Below, in pieces: positions 50,676 to 60,950 of a DNA stretch of 64,000 nt. Below the pieces are notes generated by a model, which saw only the letters and a list, made by a program, of their open reading frames with translations, searched no databases and was not told where the DNA came from. Each line of letters opens with the position of its first letter. Positions within the stretch are counted from its first letter, which is position 1. The stretch comes from Cristatella mucedo (taxonomy: Eukaryota; Bryozoa; Phylactolaemata; Cristatellidae), in the NCBI GenBank assembly GCA_009760855.2, contig WPIO01000003.1, positions 10,927,001 to 10,991,000 on the forward strand, written 5' to 3'. The position numbers and the translations under genes were made by a program.

Positions 50676-51395
50676 CTATCTTACCGGTCTGCGCATAATC
50701 GGCTTAAGTCCATCTTTTTTTATTGCACCCGTACGAAATATCTGGCACCGGTTGGGGGTTCTGGTTTGAAGCTTTCGTGCATCTATTTCTACAAGAAATC
50801 TTTTGAACGCAAAGAGATCGGTCTCAAAAGCCACGCCTATCTTCTTCATGGCAATAGCGAGTGTGAGCGCGAAGGGATGCGTATTTTCCAAAGCGTTTAC
50901 ATGTATTGCAGCCAAAGAAAATGCTAGAAACACTGACATAAGACGCATGAAGTACTCCCAAGCTCTCGCTTGATATGAACCTATGAATATCAGAGCTATA
51001 GCCTTCCCGTGGCAACTTAACTGGGTATTCAGAGACGCGACGACGCCTGGACTTCTCATAATGCTTCGACCATGGGGCGGCCAAGGTAACTCGTTGTCAC
51101 TATGTCCTGATATTTTAAAGATATAGACAGTACTAGAAGGTCGTTGTCTCTCGGTTGAGATTAGAATGAAACAAAAATTGTTACTTTTTACCCACTCATT
51201 TCTAGGCAATAGACGCCACGCTGACAGGTTAGTCCCACTATTGATTCCTTTTCTGCACGGAGTGCACTTTTTGGCGACCTTTATCAAGACTGTATCACCC
51301 TTTATCTTTCGCGATCCCCAGTTCTCTGAGAAATCATTCCAACTGCTTAAAATAATCTGTTGTAGTTGGAAGGTCCCAAGTACATTGACAAACAT
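50676..51395 (-). CDS. Unassigned ORF; 3' part looks like a small secreted protein
   Basis: An uninterrupted 239-codon minus-strand frame, the longest in the window outside the LINEs, in DNA of ordinary composition. I do not recognise the product. An internal ATG at 50948 starts 90 residues with a good signal-peptide shape: MRLMSVFLAFSLAAIHVNA (hydrophobic core, small residues before a likely cut after Ala19), then a basic tail. Start contexts at 51395 and 50948 are both weak (T at -3). It may be a real single-exon gene, an exon, or chance. Confidence 0.35.
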   Translation of the reverse strand: MFVNVLGTFQLQQIILSSWNDFSENWGSRKIKGDTVLIKVAKKCTPCRKGINSGTNLSAWRLLPRNEWVKSNNFCFILISTERQRPSSTVYIFKISGHSDNELPWPPHGRSIMRSPGVVASLNTQLSCHGKAIALIFIGSYQARAWEYFMRLMSVFLAFSLAAIHVNALENTHPFALTLAIAMKKIGVAFETDLFAFKRFLVEIDARKLQTRTPNRCQIFRTGAIKKDGLKPIMRRPVR

Positions 51396-51729
51396 ATATC
51401 AACCTATGTAATTGTGAATTAGCAGCTCGCCCGTCCGTCCGCAAACCTAAGTTGCCGATGGTCGCGCTTACGTTGTGCCATTAGCGATATTGATAGTACT
51501 ACTATGATGGTACTGCTACGACGAGTCTCGTGGAAAACAATATCTGGGAGATAATTTACTAATTTGTATGTGTAGCTACAGATTGAACTCTCATAATTAA
51601 AATTGAATGATGAATTGTTCATTGAATTATAAAATACTGGCGAGCCGGCTTTTAGTCGGGGTGCTATTTAATCATGTATGAAAATGTTATGTAAACTACC
51701 TTTTAGTTGAATAGATAAAATAAAGAGCC

Positions 51730-51940
51730 AGACCGAAACTGTGCCTCTAATCAAACTCAAATCTTTTGGAGATCGCGCCTTAAGTTCATATGCTCCCAAA
51801 GTCTGCGACTCTCTCCCGATTGATGCCACGATATCACCTGACTTGACGAAATTGAGGAAAAGCTAACAATGCTCTCGTTTCGCATAGAATTTGCTGAGCC
51901 TTTTTGAATTTTCCTTGGTGCGCTTATGCGCTCATGTTAT
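51730..51940 (+). mobile_element. L2-type LINE fragment, old
   Basis: + strand phrases NQTQIFWRSRLKFICSQSL in shifted frames correspond to L2 [17 protein letters not shown], then SPDLTKLRKS and a 3' UTR start (CCTTGGTGCGCTTATGCGCTCA). Similar UTR words recur at 52100-52255 beyond the SINE, where the CTTTGCACGTTACTACTAA phrase appears twice. Confidence 0.6.
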
Positions 51941-52095
51941 AATTCATTTGTATAGCGCCCTAAGAGAACATAACCTCTATTCAAGAGCTTCACGTTTGCC
52001 TCGGGGCTCGAGCCCACGACCTTAGCCATAAATACATTCACCTTGACCTCGGCCGTTAAAAGTGAGCGCTTTAACCACTGAGCTAAATAAGCACG
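51937..52095 (-). mobile_element. SINE-A
   Basis: Antisense: ATAATTCATTTGTATAGCGC, hairpin (diverged), GGGGCTCGAGCCCACGACC, an extended middle, GCGCTTTAACCACTGAGCTA. Confidence 0.82.
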
Positions 52096-52257
52096 GCGTA
52101 TGCGTTATGCTTTGCACGTTACTACTAAGCACATAGTCATAATTCCTTTACAACATATTAGTGCTAGAGAATGGTGGCCGTTTTGAACGGTCCTTGGTGT
52201 GCTTATGCATTCATATTATGAGTGTTGTCACTTTGCACGTTACTACTAAACATACGG

Positions 52258-52405
52258 CCGTGTCCTAAGAGAACTGAATCTCTATGCGGTCGCATCGCAT
52301 ATGCAGCAGGGTACGAGTCCATGACCTCGGTCGTACAGGTGAGCACCTTGACTTCGGTCATTAATTAAGGCGAGCACACGAACCCCTAGACCTAGACATT
52401 ATTTA
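52258..52405 (-). mobile_element. SINE-A, diverged
   Basis: Antisense phrases CTAAGAGAACTGAATCTCTA, CATATGCAGCAGGGTACGAG, CCATGACCTCGGTCGT and CGAACCCCTAGACC keep SINE-A order. Confidence 0.6.
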
Positions 52406-52559
52406 TTTGCATTTAGAGAGATTTAAAGGGCGAGTTATCTAATCACCGGACTCGTGTTATTAAAGTTCAAGCTGTGCATTTCACGCTTATTAGCATTAGA
52501 AATTGTAAGTACCGCCGTTGGGTTGAAACCCGGCAGTTTTTGTCATAGATATACGGCGT

Positions 52560-53420
52560 GTGTGTACGGTAACGTGCCCATGGGCTAGGCAGGCCTCAGC
52601 AGCGAGCGGACGTGATTCTAGTGGTTAGCTCGTTCGCTTCCGTTTCTCACTGGTAGGGCTGGGTCGGACACTCTCCTCGTGCGCTCGAGCTTGATCGCGT
52701 GCGGAGCGTCCGTCTTTTGCTCGTCGGCAAGTGTCGCAGAGCCGCCATTGCTGGCTGCGTTACGTGCTTCGGCTCTGGAGAGGCTTCACCGCAACGCGAC
52801 CTAGCTGCGTGCTCCGCGGCTCGGGGATTGGCCCTTCCGCACGCGGCTGACCCGCCGCTTTCGCTGGAACGTTGTTACATAGGGAACTCGTACGGCGGCG
52901 CTGTCCAGGCAGCCTTGAGCTGAGCGACCGCGCGCGCGCGCGTAGCCGCGCAGCGCCGCCTCCGCTGGAGCGCGGCAGTGACGCCGCTTGCCCGCTGCGA
53001 CGCCTCGGCACGACTTCGACCGCCACCCCCTCCGTCGCGCGCTCGCGCCTTCCGACGACACCACCCTCTGTCTGTCTGAGCAGCGCCGCTGTTTCTCTGT
53101 TCGTTTTAGAGACCATGCCGCCCGTCTTGAGCCGCGTGCTCGCGGCGAGCGCGCGTCCGCGCGCCGGGCAGGGTGCGGCGGTCTGTCTGCTGCTGTCGCT
53201 CCAGCTGCCCCAGCTCACGCGCCGGCTCCAACCTCGGCTTCTGCAGCAGCTGCATCACCCGGTCGCCGCAAGAGAGTTCGCGACATTTCCAGCGCTGCGT
53301 GGGAGAAACACGTACCACGGCTTCGCGCGCGACAGCGCCGCCAAGCCGGACAGCACCGGCCACCGGCTGTACGTCGCCGTGCTCGGCGGCGTCCTGGTAT
53401 TTGGCCTGGTCTGGTGAGTC
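52560..53420 (+). promoter_or_regulatory. CpG island at the MICU1 start
   Basis: CpG density rises sharply from about 52560 and includes a (CG)n run near 52928-52941. It covers MICU1 exon 1 and ends at its donor, as expected for a promoter island. Confidence 0.7.
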
Positions 53421-56400
53421 GCGCGAGAACGCACTTGCGACCGCCAGCAGACGTCGTGTGCGGCCACATTGGCAGCAGGCGGATGCACATGGAGCATAGT
53501 GTTTTCCATTCTTTGTCGGGCGTCTGCTGTGTTCGGTCTGAGGAGTATCGCTCAGTGCTGTTCGACGGTAGCAACCTCCACCCCCTTCCAGCTTGCCAGG
53601 GTCCAGTGCTAACGAACTGAAAGGCCCGACGACGTATGCAGCAGCTGTTTAGGTGGTCGCGTAGACGTGATTTAATTTCCATTACCAAGTTGTGAAGGTT
53701 ACTATCTCTAGCCAAGCAGTTATCGTCCTTGAGCTATGTTGCTGCTCTCTGTAGCTGTTGACGGTGTGCTTGAAGATGTTCAGCAGACGATCTTGCCACC
53801 GTGCATTCCCCTGTTAGAATCACCACGAAACGTAGTGTGGTATCAAGTCGGAAGTCTGCCTCAAATGCCATCTAGCCATGTTTTGGCTCAGGGGTTAAGG
53901 TGCTTGCCTTTGACGACCGATGTCTTTGGCTCGAGCCTTGCAGGCGTATGTGAAGAACCTTGATAGAGAGTAAGTACTCTTAGGTTGCTATCTGTATGAA
54001 TTTTATTTATTTATTTAGGGTACTTCTGCTTATTAAGCAGTAGACACTGCCTGCATGTTGTTTACTGTCTTCCTTCGTCAAGGTTCGATTGCATAACCTC
54101 ATGGATTCATTGAACGTGGAATGGCTACTGCAAAAGTGCCTAGTGGTTTTGAAAGTGCATGCATGGAAACGGAGATGTAGTAATGGCCAAGTCACATTGA
54201 TAGATGTACATACGACTGCTCTCCTTGTGCCCAGTAGTACATTCTGTTTTCTGAATGTCATTATAGCGAATCAAGTGCTTCAAAATGGAGCATGTATAGT
54301 TTTGAATGCTTCATCGAAGCTGCTGCTAGTGCTGCTTCTAGGCTCCTTTTCGTGTGCCCCCTAGATGATTGGGGGAGGGGATAGAGGAAAGTCAGCCCCT
54401 GCCTTACCCCAGCACTTCAGCCTTTCATCTTGGGACCACGATTCCAGCAATATTTATTAGTGACTATGTCATAGTGGTGTTAGAATGGAGTGCTAGGTCC
54501 CGATCATAAGACGAGCAGCATTGATTTTACAGTTTCAGGAACTCATCTGGCTAGGCCCTTGACAGAGTGCAGCCACTAGTGCACTGTTAAATAATGGAAG
54601 TAGCAACATTGCAAAGAGTGTGTCTACAAAGCAGTTATTATAAGCCCTTTGTCTGCCGATCACCCGCCTCTGGCATATTACCACTACTATTGCTGCCTAG
54701 TGTTCCGTTGCCTAGCCTTACTAAGAAAGACGAGTAAAGAAGTGCCGGGTCTCTTTTTAGCCGAACAAGGGGCTTTGTGGCTTTTTCGCCACTTGCAATA
54801 GGCGAAATGAAATGCAGCAGAGAGCAGCTGTAGCATATTCATTAGCTATTAATTCCAGTTTGAAAGCTGCTAATCGAAGTATTTATTTAATAATCCGTGG
54901 GTTTTAAGGTGCTCAATTTAGAAGATGTGCAGTTGATGGTTGAAGCAGCATATGTTCGAATAGGGGAATCCAACATCTAGCTTAAGAATACGTAGCTTAT
55001 GATTTTATACAAGAGCGTGGAGTCGGCGGCATTTAACGTGCAACGTGTTATTCCTTAGGCTTGAATAGTGACGTGATTCATAAAGGATTTACTGTGCGAA
55101 TTTCTTGTGCGGATTGTGGCAAATGTGGCCCATGCGACTGATATAGCTAGCTTGGAGGTTCAAGATGATGGACTGCAGCTCCGACGACGGTCAACAACAG
55201 CTGCATTGCTAAACAGCTGCATTGCTGTGCTGCGACCATGCTGCCCTACAGTGTTTCTGCTGCATTTCATTCTTTGAAATGAAGAACTGTCTGCCGATGG
55301 ACTCGATCCCACGACCTGGAACAGGAAGTGGCTGCACCTTATCGTTGCCCTAACACCCATTGGCGTAGAATGCTTGCAGCACCCAATAAAGGATTGACAG
55401 CTGCAGGGCTCGAACTCAATCAGGGTCCGTAAGATTCAAGCATCTCACTGTTTGGCAAATATATAACTGCATTTTAAGATAAGATGCCATCGCTATTTTG
55501 TGAACTCGTACCACTAAGAGCTAGGTCGTGAGTTCAAGTTGTGGAGCAGGTAATTCTTTATTGCCCACTGCAAGCAGGAGGGATAACCGATACACCTCTG
55601 TCACTATATGAAAGAGGCTGTTGATCTGCTAACCTTTACTTTGCTTTTTACTTCAGCTGGGCACTCCACAAGTAAACTGTGCAATATTCGGCCAATGGCT
55701 TTCCAGCTGTGCAGACCTGCATTGAAGGGGTCACTACTGTATCCAAAAGTAAGAAAGTAAAGGTTAGCCGATTTAACAGCCTCATTTATATAGAAGCAGG
55801 AGAGCCTTAACTGCTATACCGTCCTTTCGGTGGGCAATACCGGATTGCCTGATAAAGTACCCGAACCCAAGACCTGGGTCCTGAAGAGGCAGCACCTTTC
55901 CCTTTGGCTAAGGCCCAGCAAGTCGGCCTGTATTTCTAGTATCAGAGAATGGTTGCCTGCAGAAGCTTCTTAGAAGAGACCTGCTCTGCAGGTGGTCAGG
56001 GCAGTTCTCGCAATGCTTACTCTTGAATATGCCTCAGGTTTCCCAGCCCTAGATTGGCTGAAGATCTTCTCTCCCCAAGGTCAAGGACGTTCAAGCCAGC
56101 TAGGCTCTGTGTTCCACAATTGTCACTCGAAGCTGCTGAGCTGACTCCATGCCCACTATGCCGTGCCTGCTGCATTGCAACGTTGCTACTGCGTGATCAG
56201 TGCTTCAGACGTGCCTAGTTTACATGAGGCGGTTTGACTGGTGCCTGCCCGCACCAGTCCATATCCGTCAGTCGGCTGTCCGCTGATGGATGATGCTGGA
56301 GTTGCTCCAGCAGACGGTCGCTTGGCCTAGCATACTTTGGGATTCTCTTTTAGTGCTGCCAAGATCCCGGAATGGCTTCGGCTCGACTCTGTAAGCCCAG

Positions 56401-56492
56401 AAGCTGTCGATACACCAGGAGTAGACACAGACGATGGCTCTGGCAAGGAGGAGGGAAAGAAGAAGAAGCGGGTGGGCTTTCGTGACAGAAAG
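53115..56492 (+). CDS. MICU1: MICU1, gatekeeper of the mitochondrial calcium uniporter (first two coding exons; partial)
   Basis: EF-hand protein of the intermembrane space that blocks the MCU pore at low calcium. Exon 1 53115-53413 and exon 2 56354-56492 join across a phase-2 GT-AG intron. Translation gives 146 aa: an arginine-rich presequence (MPPVLSRVLAASARP and on), a single hydrophobic segment (LYVAVLGGVLVFGLV, about residues 84-98), an acidic linker, then GKKKKRVGFRDRK. The last block is the MICU1 signature (human KKKKRSGFRDRK), with the polybasic KKKKR that contacts EMRE and the pore. Exon 2 ends in phase 0 with donor AAG/GTAAGA. The next expected block (EYENRIRxYSTPDK) is not in the rest of the window, so the EF hands lie beyond 64000. 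The start has a good context (ACCATGC). Exon 1 rests on layout; exon 2 is secure. Confidence 0.88.
53876..54020 (+). mobile_element. SINE-A, diverged, in MICU1 intron 1
   Basis: TTTTGGCTCAGGGGTTAAGG head, GGCTCGAGCC, GTATGTGAAGAACCTTGATA, AGTAAGTACTCTTAGG hairpin and ATCTGTATGAATTTTATTTA end. Confidence 0.75.
54025..55250 (+). other. MICU1 intron 1, unassigned part
   Basis: No recognised repeat or exon. Confidence 0.4.
55265..55465 (-). mobile_element. SINE-B-like tRNA-derived fragments
   Basis: Antisense phrases CACCCAATAAAGGATTGACA and GGGCTCGAACTCAATC, and before them GACTCGATCCCACGACC, resemble SINE-B heads. Diverged, perhaps two fragments. Confidence 0.45.
55500..55655 (+). mobile_element. 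SINE-B
   Basis: Sense copy: ACCACTAAGAGCTAGGTCGT head, AGTTCAAGTTGT (decayed B-box), ATTCTTTATTGCCCACTGCA, GAAAGAGGCTGTTGATCTGC, TAACCTTTACTTT end. Confidence 0.75.
55758..55925 (-). mobile_element. SINE-B, inverted relative to 55500-55655
   Basis: Antisense copy: AAAGGTTAGCCGATTTAACA, CAGCCTCATTTATATAGAAG, GAGAGCCTTAACTGCTATAC, CCCGAACCCAAGACCTGGG, then the antisense head. Confidence 0.8.
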
Positions 56493-56569
56493 GTAAGAAG
56501 CCAGGAGCTCTTGCCTTTTCACCAATTGCTTGCTGTTCCATAGCTGAGGCTTTAAAGATGCGCAAGTTC

Positions 56570-56790
56570 ATTGCAGGTAGTGACCATAGGCGGAAGCAAT
56601 CTCCAGACCTTTAGTGCACACGAGCTGAAGACTCGGTCATTAAAAGATTTAGAGCGAGGGATGGCGAGATTACCTAATGCTGAGAATGAGGGATGGTTCG
56701 AGAGTGTGCTGGTGGCACAAGGAGGTCGGATAGGTAGGCTGGTGAAAGCAGCGAATGAAGTGACCCATTTGCTTGCAAGATAATAGGGAA
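56570..56790 (-). mobile_element. Divergent L2-type LINE fragment
   Basis: Shares TAGTGACC, CACGAGCTGAAGACTCG and TAAAGA phrases with 18960-19030, and the minus strand parallels the L2 region around FGDRVFSS and AYLSDLL. Confidence 0.55.
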
Positions 56791-56799
56791 CTTGTAATT

Positions 56800-57765
56800 A
56801 ATCGCTCCGACGGCCGTTGTGAGTAGTGGCCAACAGAGCCACATTGTCTCGTTGGCAGGGATGGTTTTGGCTAGGGAGGATGGGGCAGGTGGGCTAGGGT
56901 AGGATAGGCACTCGTGCATAAGTAGCTGCCCATTCTGCTCATGCAGCAACTCTTGGAAATCCTACCTCACCTGCCTTCATCTTGACATAGTATTTGACCA
57001 TTACCACCCTACTCTTAGTCCTTTGATCGAGCGTTTGCTTTGTGATTCGTAGTCATAGCGTTTTTCTGCCATCACTCAGCAAGCAGCCTTGTACAGCCTA
57101 GCCGAGCTTATCCGAGAGCTTAGCAAAAAGTTGGCAATCGACCAAATCGCCTTAAAGTGACTTCCTGCCATAGTCACAGATACCGATCTGGCTTGTTCTG
57201 CCCACGGTCGAGACTATTGTGCCCAAAATGCTCACCTTGAGCTGACAATGTGGAGGAAAGGCCCGAAGCTGCTGGACTTTGGTACTGGACAGTGCCTAAC
57301 TTTCGTGCATCACTAGCCGTCGATACTTTTTTAATTTGCAGTCCTTTGGGGATGGCTTAGGGATTTCGAGTTGACCTCGAGCTTGGAGGTTAATGGTGTG
57401 ACTTCTTGTATCGGTCTTCGGATTCTGTCTTGACAAGAACTGACCTACTATATACTATAGCAGCAGTAAAAGCAATAATGACTCGATCAGCTGTTTTGCT
57501 TGTGAATATTCTTCGGAGTGCCGACTTGTGGCTCTTCAGTTGCATAGTCAAGGGACACAGCAGTAGTCCTTACCGTGTCACCACTTTACCACGGCAGTGC
57601 CATGGTGCAACCACTATTGTTCAGTCACTGCTATGTGCTTCGTGGAAGACTCAGGCCATGGTTGGCACTGATTGGCCTTTTAGCCCTTACGAGTTCAGCA
57701 CGGCAGCAGTCCTCTAGTGATTTGATCCCTGTGCTGCTCTGTCACTCTGCTTGTACGTGCAGAGG
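56800..57765 (+). other. MICU1 intron 2, unassigned part
   Basis: Nothing recognised. I looked for the next MICU1 exon here and did not find it. Confidence 0.4.
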
Positions 57766-57769
57766 ATGT

Positions 57770-59110
57770 TAATAATAATAATAATAATGCACTTGATAAA
57801 GCGCAACTCAGAGAACTTAATCTCTTTCTAGGCGCTTTACATTTGCTTCAAAGGGAAATGCAATTGAATGGTAAGTAAAATCATGCTTGAAAAACAAACA
57901 AAATGAATAATATGGTTAGGGGTGACATGCACAGGTCAGCATGCAAATGTGGTTAGTGGCAGCATGCACAGTGTCAGCACGCATAAGCACATCAAGGACG
58001 AATCACAGGGACCCACTAAATGCTGTCCTAAATAGGTATGTTTTTAAGTTCCTTTTAAATGCGGTCAGGTCAGGGGATGTTCTGATGCAGGTCGGGAGGG
58101 AGTTCCAGGCTTTGAGAGCATACGAACTAAATGCATGGTCTCCAAAGGATTTGAGGTTTGTACGAGGTATTTGTAGACTGTTGGATTCCGAAAAGCGGGT
58201 GGTACGATGCTTGGCCTGATGGGGAGTATATCTGAGAGATAGGCTGGAGCCAAATAATGAAGGGACCTAAAAGTGAGTGACAAAACCTTGAAGTCAATCC
58301 GTTGCTTGACTGGTAGGGAGGTTGCAGGTCGGCAAGAAGTGGAGTAATGTGGCAACTGCGACGCTTACGACAGACATGCCTAGCTGCAGAGTTTTGCACC
58401 AGCTGCAATCGCCTGATCGCACATGCTGGTAGGCCAGTAAGCAATGAGTTGCAGAAGTCGAGACGGGATGTCACGAATGCATGGACCAACTTGGAAGTGG
58501 TATCCTTATCTAAACAAGCCCGAATTTTAGCAATGTTATGAAACTGAAAATAGGCAGATTTGACTGTGGAGCTGATATGGTCGTCTAACGAGAGGTCACT
58601 TTGGAATATGACACCTAGATTTTGAGCTGATTCAACAGGAGATATGCTGGCAGAGCCAATTTTGAGAGTCAGCCTTTCCAATCTCTGAATCACACTGGGT
58701 TTGCCCATAACTAGTAAGTTAGTTTTATCATCGTTTAGTTTTAGAAAATTTGCTGCCATCCATGTGCGGATGTCACCAATGCATGCAGCAAGTGAGTTGA
58801 GAGAATTTGAGGTGCTCGAAGGTTGGGAGGGATCAAAGCAAAGGTACAACTGAGTGTCATCCGCATAGAAGTGAAAGCCTAGATTGTGCTTGGCAATCAC
58901 ATCAGCAAGAGGGAGAGTATAAACCGTGAAAAGAACCGGACCTAGCACGGAGCCCTGAGGTACTCCATATTTCAGAGGTACTTCAGATGATCTTTGTCCA
59001 TTCACGTCAAGACCTAGCACAGAGCCCTGAGGTACTCCATATTTCAGAGTTACTTCAGATGATCTTTGTCCATTCACGTCAATACTCCGGAGTCTCCCAC
59101 TGAGATAGGA
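57770..59110 (-). mobile_element. Young L2-type LINE with a long open RT/C-terminal frame
   Basis: A single 379-codon minus-strand frame (58127-59266) covers [85 protein letters not shown] and LVHAFVTSRLDFCNSLLTGL, then shifts frame in the C-terminus. The YADD box is intact. The PQGS block is duplicated in frame. (AAT)n and hairpin at the left end. 5'-truncated within RT. The first residues of this frame come from the adjoining SINE-B. Confidence 0.93.
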
Positions 59111-59159
59111 GTTGAAAAGAAGATTTAATCTCAAAGCACACCTGTTAACCATAGGCATA

Positions 59160-59312
59160 TCGAAATCAGCCTCATTTGAGTAGCGGCATGGCAGAAGAGC
59201 TTTAACATCTCTCACTGACACTTGCATTTGGGATAAATGATAGCCTGCTGCAGGATTCGAACCCACGACCTCGGTCGTGAAGAGTGAGTACCTTACCTCC
59301 TGGGTTATAACG
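59160..59312 (-). mobile_element. SINE-B
   Basis: Antisense: CAGCCTCATTTGAGTAGC, AGAAGAGCTTTAACATCT, GGATAAATGATAGCCTGC, GATTCGAACCCACGACCTCG, head ACCTTACCTCCTGGGTTA. Confidence 0.8.
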
Positions 59313-59784
59313 CCCCGAATCGTGTCGTCGAATCGAATCGTGTCGCCAAGCCAAGGCAGTGTGCCTTAGCTGCTGCTGCTGCGATCCTCCAGCGATTCCT
59401 GTGATTGGCTGTCGCTGCCTCTGATCATTGGCTACCCTCTTGCTTTGTCTCGGTCCTGACCACATCCATGGCATTTACATTAGTACTTTATGACATTCCA
59501 GCCTTGGCTTTGTCTGCACTGCCGAACTTGCTGGTGCACCTGCAGCTTAGTCGTCATAGCTCGGTGCAGTTACTATCAAGATTTTTTGCCTATGTGGATG
59601 AAGGGACCTAAAAATATATTATATATATTCAGAAAAAATCCTCGGCACTGCGGCCGAAATGAAGGTACATTATTTCGGGTATTAAGAGGGTTTTCTACGG
59701 TGCCATGCTTACTGAAGTTATGTGCCGAATATGAAAATTGTTATTGACAGCCCAAACACAAACACGTGCTGTTGGCTTGTACTG

Positions 59785-59960
59785 GTCTTGGCCCAGGAGG
59801 TAAGGTGTCGCTCTTCACCAGCCACGTTGTGGGTTCGAGTCCTGCAGAGGGCGATTCATTATCGCCCTCTGTAGGCCGTGGTGATAGCCTTAAAGGCATC
59901 TTCTGCTGCAATCGAAATGAGGCTGCTAAATCAGCTAAGCTTTTTTTCTTAATGTGTTTA
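59785..59960 (+). mobile_element. SINE-B, full length
   Basis: Best sense copy: CTTGGCCCAGGAGGTAAGG (A-box), GGGTTCGAGTCCTGC (B-box), GGGCGATTCATTATCGCCC hairpin, GGTGATAGCCTTAAAGGCAT, GAAATGAGGCTGCTAAATCA, GCTAAGC and a T-rich end. Confidence 0.88.
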
Positions 59961-60054
59961 GTGTGATTTCGTTTCACAGCGATTCTTTACGACCTCCCTT
60001 GTCTGGCCAGGCATAGAGGCTACGAGCAGCTGCATTGTCTTTTCTGAAAAGGCG

Positions 60055-60378
60055 GGCTACTGGTGTGGGCCGGCTACTGGTGTGGGCCGGCTACTGGTGT
60101 GGGCCGGCTACTGGTGTGGGCCGGCTACTGGTGTGGGCCGGCTACTGGTGTGGGCCGGCTACTGGTGTGGGCCGGCTACTGGTGTGGGCCGGCTACTGGT
60201 GTGGGCCGGCTACTGGTGTGGGCCGGCTACTGGTGTGGGCCGGCTACTGGTGTGGGCCGGCTACTGGTGTGGGCCGGCTACTGGTGTGGGCCGGCTACTG
60301 GTGTGGGCCGGCTACTGGTGTGGGCCGGCTACTGGTGTGGGCCGGCTACTGGTGTGGGCCGGCTACTGGTGTGGGCCG
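60055..60378 (+). repeat. 17-bp minisatellite, about 19 near-perfect units
   Basis: Unit GGCTACTGGTGTGGGCC repeated head to tail with essentially no variation. Because 17 is not a multiple of 3, all + frames stay open and encode the same 17-residue cycle; this is not a gene. It merges at its right end into an antisense Tc1 fragment. Confidence 0.97.
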
Positions 60379-60540
60379 TACACCCTGCCTCAGCCTGCTG
60401 CCTGTCTATATCATGCCACAGTCGTTCGATGGAGTTCAAACCAGGTGACTGGCTGGGCCACTGTATCAGCACCAAACAAGGATTCAACAAAAAGTACTTA
60501 ACTGGTCTTGTAGTGTGCTTAGGGTCGTAACTTCCTGTCA
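60378..60540 (-). mobile_element. Tc1/mariner transposase fragment (left arm of an inverted pair)
   Basis: The minus strand reads YDPKHTTRPVKYFL, then WPSQSPGLNSIERLWHDIDR and the VAGPHQ end. DPKHT and the SPxLNxIExLW block are typical of Tc1 transposases. The right arm (60540-60950) repeats it in inverted orientation. Confidence 0.8.
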
Positions 60541-60950
60541 GATGCATTGACCTCCAAGCAGATTATTAGAGCTTTGAAATCCAAGTTGCCTGACCAACAA
60601 TAACTTGGTAAAAGTACTTTCTTTACGAATCCTTGTTTGACACTGATACAGGGGCTCAGCCAGTCACCTGATTTGAACCCCATCGAACGACTATGAAGCG
60701 ATACCAGCAAGCTGCTGAGGCAGGGTGTTCGGTCCACACCAGTAGCCGACCTTTTCAGTAAAACTCGGGCTCAGTGGAAAGTGCTACAGCAGAAAAGGCT
60801 ATGCAGAAGTAAATGGCCTTTATGCCTGGCCAGACAAGGGCGGTCATAGAGGATCATGCGGAGACTGCGTCACACTAAACTCATACATACCAGCAGTGTA
60901 TTTGTTTTGGGGCTATCGTAAATCTTTTACTGTGATTTTAGTATACCTGA
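60540..60950 (+). mobile_element. Tc1/mariner transposase fragment (right arm of the inverted pair)
   Basis: The + strand reads LSQSPDLNPIERL, a stop, then VRSTPVADLFSKTRAQWKVL, LQQKRLCRSKWPLCLARQ and IHTSSVFVLGLS. The single phrase CCACACCAGTAGCCG at about 60738-60752 is the antisense of the minisatellite unit in unexpanded form. Confidence 0.8.

Noticed and set aside
52872-53114. N-terminal extension of MICU1 upstream of 53115
   Set aside because: The frame is open but I saw no in-frame ATG with support; 53115 has a good context and gives a sensible presequence.
60035-60530. Repetitive protein with a GYWCGPATGVG cycle
   Set aside because: A stop-free 17-bp minisatellite keeps all three frames open; there is no independent sign of a gene.
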